A stretch of DNA of 64,000 bases from Melieria omissa (Eukaryota; Arthropoda; Insecta; Diptera; Ulidiidae): positions 49,030,404-49,094,403 of the forward strand of contig OZ020268.1 of the NCBI GenBank assembly GCA_963971225.1, read 5' to 3'. How positions within the stretch are numbered: the first letter of the stretch is position 1; each line of letters opens with the position of its first letter. Shown here one piece after another: positions 48,250 to 58,531 of the stretch. The notes below the pieces were generated by a model. That model worked only from the letters and a program-made list of their open reading frames with translations, ran no database searches and had not been told where the DNA came from. The translations under genes were made by a program, and so were the position numbers.

Positions 48250-49145
48250 TCAAAACACACAAAACACTTTGACACAAAGAAGAGGATTGATGCTGTTTAT
48301 AGCCAAATTTTTGGCTAATTTTTTGTTTGATTTAATGTTTGTTTTTAGGTTTTTGACATAAAAAAGAGTCAATTTATTTATTTTTTTTGACGCAAAAAAG
48401 AAATTGATGCTGTTTGTAGCTATTTGTAGCCAGTTTTTTAGTTATTTCACACAAAATAGAAATTTGATGTTATTTGCGGCAATTTCTTTTAATTTTTTTC
48501 ACACAATATAAATTTGATGCTACTTGCAGCCAATTTTTTTTAGTTATTTGGACACAAAATAGATATTTAATGCTATTTGCAGCCATTTTTCTTTGTTGTT
48601 TGATACAAAAAAAATTTAATGATTAATGCTTTTTGTAGCAAATTTTTTTAAAAGTTTTAATTTGTTGAATGTTTTTCGTACAAAAGAAAAAAATTGATGT
48701 TATTTGCCAGAACAGCGATTTAATGTTATTTGTAACAGCTTTTTTTTGTTTTTTTTCGAACAAAAAATAAATTTGATGCTTTTTGTAGCCAATTCTTTAG
48801 TTACTTTGACACAAATTAGAAATTTGATGCTATTTGCAGCCCTTTTTTGTTGATTTTTTTCGAACAAAAAATTAATTTGATGCTTTTTGTAGCCAGTTCT
48901 TGAGTTATTTTGACACAAATTAGAAATTTGATGCTATTTGCAGCCATTTTTTGTTGTTGTTTGACACAAAAAGAGATTTAATGTTATTTGTAGTATTTTT
49001 TTTCTTAGGTGTTTGACACAAAAATTATTTTTGAAGATGTTTGTAGTTAATTTTTACCACTAGAAATTTGATGCTATTTGCAACTAATGTTTTTTTTCTG
49101 TCTGACAAAAAAAGATTTGATGCTGTTTGTAGCTTGTTTGATGCT
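48250..49145 (+). repeat. Minisatellite, about 55-65 bp unit, 14 or more copies
   Basis: The unit is TTTGACACAAAAAAGAAATT followed by TGATGCTATTTGTAGCCA and a T-rich spacer. Some units have TTTTCGAACAAAAAA instead of the GACAC part. It is purely non-coding. Confidence 0.9.
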
Positions 49146-50100
49146 AAGTTTGTGAGAGAGTTGCAAGGTTTTGCTATGAAAATTGAGTACTAAACTGACC
49201 ATTAGGGTCGCTAAGCACACATTACGACCTACAACAACATTTGGTGCCAACTAACGATGTCTTCCGAAGTGCTGTTTTGCCTTTTGATAAGTGGTGGAAG
49301 CCCTGTAATTTCTTGCTGTTATTCGGAGATGTTATGTAGGTCCGTACCGGAGTGGCCGGAAGTAGGGTTAAGTCTCAAGCCATCACCTATTCATAGCTGA
49401 GTTTTGGTGTTTCGACAGGGGTTTTTTCGGTTCTAGGCAAAGTGAAGATGAAAAAACTTTACTCAATTTCGCTTTCATGTCCACACCCCACACATTCTAA
49501 ACTACCCACCGCATCTGCCGAAATGCATTTCTTGGCCTATAACATTCAAATAGCCAGTCTAACGGCATTCACTTTAAACACAAAAGCATTGGCAACGCCA
49601 TTCGTCCACCTTTGAAGACCCCATACGAAACGCTCGCCAGCAGCTTTCAGCACGATGCGCCGTCAACTTTGTTGCCTTAATCACTGACTGACAATCATAA
49701 AAATGTTACATGAAAATTGATTTTCCATAATTTCTCCAATATTATCGCAGCGAAAATACAACCACAAAAAAACTACAAAAATCAATTAAAGCCTCAGTGA
49801 AGGAAAATTGAACCGGAGTGCGAGGAGCCGCATGAAAATGCAATCGAATGAGTGGCCAATGGAAACAATGATGATGGAGGCGCAGTTGAGAAGCTGCAGA
49901 CGGCTCGTAGTGGCGCAGCAGGAAAAATGATTAACGTGAAAGTGACAAATGCCAATCGGCTGACAATAAAAATAATAACAACAACAACATGATGGTCCAC
50001 GTAATACCCACAACAAACAAATAAACACCAATCACACTAGCAACATCAACAACAACAACAGGTCGTCAACTGACAAGCAATTTCTGAAAAATTTATGCTT
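49146..50100. other. Gene-free stretch leading into a leader-like block
   Basis: No exon is supported. From about 49750 the sequence becomes CA-rich (AACAACAACA runs near 49980 and 50045). Confidence 0.4.
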
Positions 50101-50835
50101 CAACTTAACCTCAACGTGCGCGCAAAACAGCGCCAACAACACGCCATCGTACAGGCAACTGACAGCGAGAAGAAGAAGCATCAGTAGCGGCAATCGTGGA
50201 GACAGCGCTCGAAGAGAAATTAGTGATCGAAGCTTCTGCGAAAGCGGCAACGACTGTCGACGGCCCGAGCGCACCAAAACGTTTCGACAAGCCAAATCGA
50301 CGCAAGCTGCTTCGAAGCGGCAGTTAGTCAGCTGGCTGGGCTGGCTGTCAATGACAGCGGCGTCGTCGAAACTACCACGAAACGATATGTTACTCATCGC
50401 TGTTGTGGCTGTTGTTGTCTGTTGCCTATCGCAGAGTTTTTCGGCCATAAATAAAGCCAAACTTGAAGGCGAGTTGAACGAAAGAAAGCACCCAAGCAGC
50501 GCAAAGAAACGAAAGACTTTCATAAAGTTGGCTGCACACCGAAGCCATCAATGATGGGGTCCACGTAATCCCGAAATGCTGAAATCACCAAATTTCGACC
50601 CCCAGGAATCTATAATTTAAAAATCCCCAAGATCTCCACAGCTTTGAAATTGCAGCGCATCCAATCAATTTAGAGGTTAAAAGGCTCAGTGGGCGCGTCT
50701 GAAACGGCCGACAGTGTAGAGACACAAGTGGCCAAAATCAAAATCAGAAGCAGTTGACACAAGCGCAACAGTAATCATAATAAAAAGCAAACAACAACAA
50801 CAACAAACAAAAAGCCACTAAAACGCACAACGTCA
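50101..50835 (+). promoter_or_regulatory. Leader-like GC-rich block upstream of the candidate exon
   Basis: A GC-rich section (50110-50360) followed by AAAG/CAACAA-rich sequence resembles fly 5' leader DNA and precedes the tentative coding exon at 50836. The 163-codon minus-strand frame (50032-50523) overlaps it and looks like an antisense shadow. Confidence 0.35.
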
Positions 50836-50931
50836 ATGTCCGATTGGCGTAATCACATGACGCGCCGTTCGTTGGTGACGCAGCAAAGCGGCGGGCGACT
50901 GTTGATCGGTGCCCCGGTGCAAGCCCGACCG
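50836..50931 (+). CDS. Candidate first coding exon of an unrecognised gene (32 codons)
   Basis: The ATG at 50836 opens a frame, MSDWRNHMTRRSLVTQQSGG then RLLIGAPVQARP, with strongly G/C-ending codons, which ends exactly at a good donor (CCG|GTAAGC) in phase 0. Codon style contrasts with the AT-rich surroundings, and the block just upstream looks like a leader. I do not recognise the protein. It could be a new gene running rightwards or an alternative first exon of Graf. No downstream partner exon is visible. Confidence 0.35.
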
Positions 50932-51560
50932 GTAAGCGGCCAATTCAACTGTCAAGTTTGCTATGCGCACGCAAAGAAATTAATAAATAAAACAAATACC
51001 AACGAAAAAAAGATAACCAAAGCTATATGACTTTGAAGAAACCGGGCTTACAACAGCCACACCAACAAGACGAGCAACTGCAATCACAAACCGCTCGCAA
51101 CGGGAATCGAGGCAGCGAAGACACGCACACTTTCAGGCCTGCCACTCACTTTTTTCGGCGTTGAGTCGTTGCTGATGTCGTCGATGACGGTGTGGCGATG
51201 GTGATGGTGACGGCGATGGTGTTGCTGCCGTTGTAATTGCCGATGGCTTGAAGGTCTCGTTTGTGGCGCTGTGAATGTTTCTTTAACTTACTTGTCTGTC
51301 TTTGTGTTGGTTTGTTTGCTATTAGAAGTGAAAAATAATAAACACGAATGAAACGAGCCAAATAAAAAATAAATAATAATGCAAAAACAATTATAAAAGC
51401 TCAATTTAAAACTTCGTTTTGTCGACACCTGCACGCAGCATTAAGTTGGATTGAGTTTCCAGAGCGGGTTAATTTGTTTTGACAGCAGACGGCATCCATT
51501 CGAGGCTGAAGAATGAATGAAGAATGCATCGGAATCCATCAAGCCATGAGTACTTCTTGC
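50932..51560. other. Gene-free stretch after the candidate exon
   Basis: Mixed composition with a GATGGTGATGGTG-type run near 51185-51225. No exon recognised. Confidence 0.4.
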
Positions 51561-51569
51561 AAAATATCT

Positions 51570-52570
51570 TCAAAAGCACCACCTGAAATTCATTTTCTAA
51601 CCCTACATAACTCTCCCTAACCTCACTTGGTTGATAGTGGCTGAAGAACTGATCCTAATGCATCTTAATTGATCAAACAATAAGAACTTCTCTTAGATCT
51701 ACTCTAAATGCATCTCAATCTTTCAGGCATCGAATACTTATTAGAGGACATTCCTGATGTTGACAGTGCTTACAAAATTTATATCAATGCAGCTCAATCT
51801 TTCAGACAATGAGAACTTTCTAGAGGACATCTCCTAAATCGCGATTTCCAACCTCACAATACTCTCCCTAACCGGTGTGTCGGAAAAATTAATCTCGCAG
51901 TATCTCAATCTCTCAGGCAGTGATGACTTCTTACAAAGTATTTCCTAGAACGAGATTTCTAACCTAATCTTCTGAGAATCTAACCTTCCTAGATGCTGGC
52001 AGTGCCCAAAAATCTTTCGAACAATGGTGACTTCTTGCAAAATATATCCGTTAACGTGATTTCTAATCAAAACTTCTAACAATCTATTCTTCTTAGATGT
52101 TGACAGTGCTTACAAAATTGATCAAAATGCATCTTAATCTTCCAGACAATGAAAACTTCCTAGAGTATATCTCCTGAAACGCGATTTCTAACCTCACAAT
52201 TCTCTTTCTAACCGTAGTGTTAGAAAAATGAATATCGCAGCATATCAACCCATCAAGCAATTAGGACTTTTCATTACGGAATTGCGTTTTCTTACCTCAC
52301 GTAACACTTCCTATCCTCAGATTTTGACAGTGTTTGAAAAATGTATCTGAATGCATTTAAGGGCATCGAACCATGAGCATTTCTCATAGAGCATCTTTAA
52401 AAGCATCGAACCGAAACGAGGGTTTATAACCTCAAGTGACTCTCATTAACCTTTTTGCTAATCTTTATTCCAGTGCAGCTTAATCGATGAAGCGATGTCC
52501 ACATCTCATAGAGTATCTCAAAAGCATACCGAAAAAACCTACCGAAAGGGAATTTCTTTTAATGTTACTC
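51570..52570 (+). repeat. Degenerate tandem array, about 120-190 bp unit
   Basis: The modules TGCATCTCAATCTTTCAGGCA, AGAACTTCCTAGAGGACATCTCC, GCGATTTCTAACCTCAC, CTCTCCCTAACC and GATGTTGACAGTGCTTACAAAAT recur five to seven times in roughly constant order. Confidence 0.82.
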
Positions 52571-52929
52571 TCCCAAACCTCCCTAAATCTTAGGGTACAA
52601 AATTCCTAATAATCTTTGGGGTTGAGTTCCTTCGCAATATTTATGTTTTATATGCGAGAATAAGGTTCTTGAAAGGAAGATAGACTCAGTTTTATGCGGT
52701 TTTTCAACGGCGAATTGCGAGTTCTTTCTAAGGCTTTTACTGAACTCTCGAAGATTTGCCATTGTCTGCTAAAATCAAAGTCTTAAGATTATTTGTGTTT
52801 ACTTTAAGTGTTTATTTGTTGTATTAGGATTTTCGTGGACAGTCAGGTTTTTTAGGCGTTTGATTGAGCAGTTTTGAAATCGTAGACTGTAAGGAGTTGT
52901 GCCTCATTACCATACGAGCCATACGACAC

Positions 52930-53070
52930 CACTAGGTCACACTTTGCTGAGTTCCCGGACACTGCGGTGTTGACGGAAATGAGCTCGCAGTCGGGTTGGC
53001 TCGAAAGATTGATGAGCTGTCTAAAAATCAATTAGATAACTCTGTGCATCGTCCAATCTCTGCCCTCTAT
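52930..53070 (+). pseudogene. RNase H fragment of a non-LTR retrotransposon
   Basis: Starting near 52951 the + strand reads FPGHCGVDGNELAVGLARKI: the end of the LINE RNase H domain (usual form W-VPGHCGVEGNELAD-LAR). It is followed by about 40 codons in the same frame and then unrelated sequence. A dead fragment. Confidence 0.7.
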
Positions 53071-53430
53071 CAGGATGTTGATTGCAAAGCGTACAGTTAC
53101 GTTAAAACTTCTAAGAAAAGAAGTGGCTACTGTGGTACCACGCGGCCAAGATTATCCATGAAAAGGTCAAGGTATATGTTGCCCGTGCATTCTTCGATCT
53201 TCGTCCTGTATCTAAATTAGCAATGATAACAGGGCATACAAACACATGGAAACTTTCTGGAACAGAAGTGTGAATTTTGGTACCAGGTGCCCAAGATTTT
53301 TCATGAAGAGGTATAGGCTTATGCTGTCTCTGAATCAAATTGACTTGGAAAATCCTCTACGCGAAGGAATTTGCTCTATGACAGGAAGTTCCTCAAGCAC
53401 TCTGGACTAAGCAACCCATTTTACAATACT
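53071..53430. other. Gene-free stretch
   Basis: GGTACCA...CCAAGATT-TTCATGAA-AGGT is present twice (about 53136 and 53280), a diverged 145-bp duplication. No gene. Confidence 0.45.
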
Positions 53431-53454
53431 ACATATAACGCAACACATATCCTT

Positions 53455-53835
53455 CGCAGCTTGTGGTATCTCAAGGGACTTAAGGTACATCAAGGGACCT
53501 ACTGTATATCAAAAGACTTGGGGTATCTCAAGGGACTTAGGGTATCTCAAGGGACTTAGGTTATCTCAGGGGGCTAAGGGTATAGGGTAACTCAAGGGAC
53601 TTAGGGTATAGGGTAACTCAAGGGACTTAGGGTATCTCAAAGGACTTAGGGTGTTTCAAGGCACTTAGGGTATCTCAAAGGACTTAGGGTACCTCAAGGG
53701 ACTTGGGGTACCGCAAAGACTTAGGGTATCTCAAGAGACTTAGGGTATCTCAAGGGTTTTTTTAAATCTTTTTTCCTTAGGGGACTTAGGGTATAGGGTA
53801 ACTCAAGGGACTTGGGGTATCTCAAGGACCTAGCA
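53455..53835 (+). repeat. Minisatellite, 18-20 bp unit GGGACTTAGGGTATCTCAA
   Basis: About 18 copies, with compound variants containing GGGTATAGGGTAACTCAA, and a short unrelated T-rich interruption at about 53758-53780. Confidence 0.95.
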
Positions 53836-56135
53836 GTGCATCTAAATCAGACTAAGACAATGCTTACGCTTCTCTGGGGACATTTTCAGAGAGTTACGAG
53901 GTTTTAGGTATCCTGACCGATAGCCAATCTTTGCCTCTACAGCCACCTTAACTCAACAATCCAACCTAAGCTCAGTGCTAGAGTATTAAAAAGTGGTTTA
54001 AGACTCTGAAACAATCTTATTTGCCAGTTATTACTTTTATTTGCTGTTTTTCTCATTTCGCTTTGCCACTTCACATATGAAGTAATCATGTTTGGTGTGT
54101 TGTTATTGGACTCTTTAACTGTAATTATTGACTGGCCCATACACAGTGTATTGCGCATGAAACTATATCTGTTTGTTGCTATCTTCTCTATTCATCTATC
54201 GACAAGTAGAGTGCACCAACAGTTGGCGGCGTGTTATGTGACGGTAATTATTTTCAATTTCTATTCGCATTATTGCCTTTCAATTGACTTTTAGTTGTTT
54301 TTGTTGTGATTGCAAAAAACTAAAATTATAGTAGCTCTACAGACAGCTGTGATTGGGTTTTATCGTTGTGTGTGGTTTGTGATTTGTTTTTGGTTTTTTA
54401 ATATTGTTTTTGCCACCTTTTGCTGATTTTTTTTACGTTCGATTGCGGCAACAGTTTGCGTGATTCATGGCTGAAATGCTGAGTGCTGAGTGATCTTTTT
54501 CTCTCTCTTTTTCTCTTTATTTGTACCTCTTTTACTGCTGAAAGATTTCTGAGTTTAAATTTTTGTATAAGTATAAAATTTTTGTTTGCAACTTGAAAAC
54601 TAGTTTTGTGCTGTCTTTGAGTTCCATATTTAGTTGCTGGTATTTTAATTTTTTTTGCAAAATTTTACGTATTTTTTCTTTTCTGATTGCCATCTGGCAT
54701 TTCCTGTTATGGATCTTGGCAGTTTATTTTAATAAAAAAAAAATTTGCATTGCTTTTTGTGCGCATGGTTTCTTGTTGGTTCTCTCCCACATCTCAGTCA
54801 AGGTTAATGCTTATCTGGGCTGCTTTCCGCTGCTCAGCGCGCCAGAAAGTCTTCTTTGTTTCTTGTCTGCCAACTTGAATCACGCTTCTGTCTAAAGTTC
54901 AACAGAAATAATACATTTATATATTTTTATAGAATCTTTTGTCTCTTCCCATTCACGGCCCAGTCTTGGCTACGCTCCTGTCTTTCCATATATCTGTTTA
55001 TTGTCTGCATTGTTTTTGCGTACTTTCCTCATTTAACTACCAACAAAATTTCTTATTTTTCCACTTGTTTAACAGCGTTAAAACCGCAAACGCACAGCCG
55101 GCCAAGCCATTCAAATCAAATTCTGCAGCCATTTTCATAAATTTGTCGACAATTTTCTGATTTTCTGCGCATAATCTCACGTGCCGCAGTGGAGCGCCGC
55201 GCGTATCGGCCGAGTCTCACAGCCAGCTGACAATTTACGATAATGGAAAAACGTGATTAAAATTTATTAAAATGCATTTTCAATACTACGAAACGAAAAG
55301 AAATCAGTGCGCATTCGCGCATTTGGTGCGCGCGACCGGCGTCGTTCGGCGGGATTTGGCTGGCAAAAGTATGAAGTGATAAGGTTAATGACATAATTAA
55401 AACCGCGTTTGGACGCGACAGCAACGTGCCAATTGTCGTTGGCGTCAGCGCCAATGCGGCTGTCATATTACGCGCACTCACACACATACATACGGCAACC
55501 GACAACGTCGACAGAAAGTGAAATTGCAGCTTAAGGTGGTTTTTCGTTACGTTGCTGCGCGCTTCTTCGTTCGAAACGTTGGTGTTATTGCACTGTGTTG
55601 TATTGCTTCTTCTTGTTATTATTGTTGTTGTTGCAGTGTTTACAGTATTTTGCCATTCGTTTGGTTACGCATTCACCAAAGCATTGAACTATTGAAAATG
55701 TATAAATTTATACGCTATTAAATTTAATTATAGCGCAAAAAACGCAGTTGGCCGCTGAGGCTGAAGGAAAGTGCGGCAGAGAGAGAGAAAGAGAACCCAA
55801 CCGATTACTCGGTTTGAATCGTTTCGGTGTCAGGCTTCATTAAGTTTAACTTGCAGCATTTTTATGCGACAATAAGTAATCCTATTAAAATTGCTTACGA
55901 CTCAATTGGTGAATTTGTATATTTTATTTATACGAAAAGAAAGCCAACGAGTCGACAAAGCAATGCATGAAAGTAAAGTAGTGAATGTTGGTTGGTAGCG
56001 GGTTAAGGTGCAGGGAAAAGGGCAGTAAAAGTGAAATTTGTACTAAAATAAACGTTTATATGTACTAAACAGTGGCTATTCGGAAAGGAGATTAGGGGTG
56101 TTAGGACTCTTGCATGGTTCTAAGAAGATTTTGAA
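53836..56135. other. Gene-free stretch with a GC-rich candidate regulatory core
   Basis: 53840-54540 is AT-rich. 54540-55160 is T-rich with overlapping + strand frames that lack a domain. 55180-55520 is GC-rich, with homeodomain-like TAATGACATAATTAAAA near 55387-55403 amid CG-rich sequence. This looks like conserved regulatory DNA but nothing proves it. No exon supported. Confidence 0.4.
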
Positions 56136-56139
56136 TTAC

Positions 56140-56385
56140 TTAACACGTTCTACCCTGCGCATTTTTTCGACGTTTCTACGCATTGCGTGCACGAGATGAC
56201 AAGGCGACTACAACAAATAGAATTTTATAATTTTCCACTGTATTTTATATTATCACTTTGTCTCTTTCCAGTATGGTTTTCGAAATTAAATTATAAACAT
56301 TTGTGGATAACCAGTGGTCCGCGCAGCCAGATATATGAATTTTCCTGTGGACCACCGGTGGTCCACGCCGGGTAGAACGTGTTAA
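56140..56385. mobile_element. piggyBac-like MITE with TTAA target duplication and an internal palindrome
   Basis: Element 56144-56381 (238 bp) begins CACGTTCTACCCTGCGC and ends GCCGGGTAGAACGTG, inverted with one mismatch over about 16 bp, and is bracketed by TTAA at 56140-56143 and 56382-56385. Near the right end lies a perfect 20-bp palindrome GTGGACCACCGGTGGTCCAC (56347-56366), with a partial CCAGTGGTCC echo at 56310. No coding capacity. Confidence 0.9.
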
Positions 56386-56755
56386 ACTTACGTAACCCTG
56401 CAACTGCATCGTTAGTCGAATCGACTAGCAAAATTTCCATGTGGGAAAAAACAGATTCGCATACACATTTCAAATGGGTGAAATTTGTAGTGTCACAACG
56501 GGCAGAGGCAGCCACTACAACCTCCTCTACCTACCTACCTACCTGGTAGACAGCGAGTGGTTTTACCGGCTAGATCTCCTAGACTTTCGAAAAAGAAGTT
56601 GCCTAAATAGTTCATCCTTGTTGTGGATTAAGCAAGACACGTCTGCGACAGAATTCTTGAAGGACTTGCAAGGCCTACCAGAAAATTTTTCACTTAACCC
56701 CATTTTTTGCAATAATACCGTCTTTTTTTACGTAGACTGTAACCTATAAACTTAA
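56386..56755. other. Gene-free stretch
   Basis: Contains a CTACCTACCTACCTACCTGG run (56528-56547) like the tail at 62448-62462. The 102-codon frame (56441-56749) has no recognisable domain. Confidence 0.45.
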
Positions 56756-56759
56756 ATTT

Positions 56760-58325
56760 CTCTCTTCCACTTCAGTTTTCGAGCGACTCACAGCAGATTC
56801 CCATTATTCTCCGCCTTCTTATTCTTCTCTTCCTATCCACTTTCCTTTCTGTCTTCCAATTCAGATATCTAGCGCCTCCCAGTACACGCAGATTCTATTC
56901 TAGGCCTTTTCTTCTTCTCCTTAGTATTCGCTTCTTATTCACTCCCATTTCTGCCTTCCAATTCAGATATCTAGCGACTCCCAGTACAAGTATATGTAGA
57001 TTCCCATTATTCTCCTCCTTATTCTTTTCTTCCAATTTACTTATCAGGTGTACAACTTTGCTTCCGCGGTTTATTTCCAAAATTAAAAGCTTTATTGCGA
57101 AAAAGTGCTTACAGATGTATTATTCAAAGTATTGTCCGTCGCTAGCGACAACTTTCTCCCATCTTTCCGGCAATTTTCGGATCCCGGCTCGAAAAAAGGA
57201 GTCCTCTTTTGACGCTATCCATGAAGCAATCCATTTTTCCAATTCTTCGAAGGATTGAAAATGTTGATCTGCCAGGCCGTGTGCAATCGAACGGAATAGG
57301 TGGAAGTCAGAAGGGGCGACATCTGGGGAATACGGCGGGTGGGGCAAGACTTCCCATTTCAGCGTTTCCAGGTACTTTTTGACCACTTTTGCGACGTGAG
57401 GCCGAGCATTGTCGTGTTGGAGGATGACTTTGTCATGTCGCTCTTGATATTTTTAAAACGTTGAAACCACTCCCGACACGTTCTTTCACTCAGAGCAGCA
57501 TCACCGTAAGTTTCTGAGAGCATTCGATGCGCTTCAGCTGCATTTTTTTCCGAATTGTAACAGAAAAGTAAAACTTCCCGCAAATGGCGAGAATCGACGG
57601 ACATTTTCGAGCGTGAATAATACGAAAACAAGAACAACTGTCACTGAAACGGCGATGACAATTCGTTAGGCACTGTCCACACTCACTTTAAAGGCATTAC
57701 CATCTATGTATTTCAACCAGCCTCAGCCGGTACAGCCACCTATCGGAAAACGGCGGAAGCAAAGTTGTACACCTGATATATTTCTGTATTCCAATTGAGA
57801 TATCTAAGGATTCCCAGTACATGCAGATTCTTTCTATTTTCTCCCTTCTTCCTATTCACATCCATTTCTGCCTTCCTATCCACAGAATCCCAGTATATGT
57901 AGATTCCTATTATTCTCTTCCTTCTTATTTCTTCTCTTCATATCCACTTCCTTTTCTGCCTTCCAATCCAGATATCTTACGATTCTCACTACATGCAGAT
58001 TCCTATTTTTCTCTTTATCGTTTTCCTCCTTCCTTATCTAACGACTTATGTAGTTTCGTATTATTCTCCTTCTTCTTTTTCTTCTCTTCATTTCCATTTT
58101 TGACTTCCAATCCAGATATCTAACTTCATTTTGTATTCACTTCTATTTCTTCATTCCGGTCCAGTTATTTAACGATTCCCAGTACATGCAGATTTCTATT
58201 AATCTCTCCCTTCTTATTTTTTTTCACTCTTCTTCTTCTTCCACTTCTATTCTTTCTTATTCTTCTATCCACTTATATTTTTGCTTTCCAATTCAGATAT
58301 CTAGTGACCCCCAGTATAAGAAGAA
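56760..58325 (+). repeat. Tandem array, about 110-120 bp unit, split by mariner copy 2
   Basis: The unit is CTTCCAATTCAGATATCTAG, then CGACTCCCAGTACATGCAGA, then TTCCTATTATTCTCCTTCTT with C/T-rich filler. Copies run from 56760 to 57041 and from about 57785 to 58320. The mariner element sits between them. Confidence 0.9.
57044..57776 (-). mobile_element. Internally deleted mariner element, copy 2
   Basis: 733 bp, minus strand, inverted repeats TCAGGTGTACAACTTTGCTT..., flanked by TA (57042-57043, 57777-57778). The N-terminal frame (57637 down) lacks three codons after MSV relative to copy 1, and the C-terminal frame ends with the intact VASDGQYFE. The middle of the transposase is deleted as in copy 1, but the junction differs: copy 1 keeps 9 bp more on the left side, copy 2 keeps 9 bp more on the right. 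It is not functional by itself. Confidence 0.93.
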
Positions 58326-58339
58326 TCCATATGATTGTT

Positions 58340-58531
58340 CTTTACTTTCTTGGAAAGATTAGAGAGTTCTCTCTTACCCATAGTAAGAAATGGTTTAAGA
58401 GCAACAAAACAAATCAGTGCGAAACTCTTTGGAAGTGAAACATATCTAACTAAGACAAAGACCTTCATTCCCACAGGACTTTCACTGGACACTGGCTTAT
58501 CGGAGCACACGCCATCAGGATAGGTGTCAAC
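58340..58531 (+). pseudogene. LINE fragment, left half of an interrupted copy
   Basis: The frame ending at 58531 reads LHSHRTFTGHWLIGAHAIRI then GVN, matching the 'LTGHW.IG.HA.R.G' stretch that precedes the terminal zinc-knuckle in Jockey/R1-type LINEs. It stops at an 8-bp target duplication (GTGTCAAC, 58524-58531), and the reading continues at 60565 on the far side of a 2-kb insertion. Confidence 0.7.

Noticed and set aside
48250..49145. CRISPR-like regularly spaced repeats
   Set aside because: The units are degenerate, the spacers are low-complexity T-runs, and the DNA is eukaryotic; it is a minisatellite.
50032..50523. 163-codon minus-strand frame with a hydrophobic N-terminus
   Set aside because: The hydrophobic stretches come from GTT/CAA repeats and GC-rich leader-like DNA; no recognised family and no splice support.
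53455..53835. Telomere-like repeat (GGGTAT/TTAGGG strings)
   Set aside because: The unit is 18-20 bp, not a 5-6 bp telomere repeat, and flies of this group lack such telomeres.
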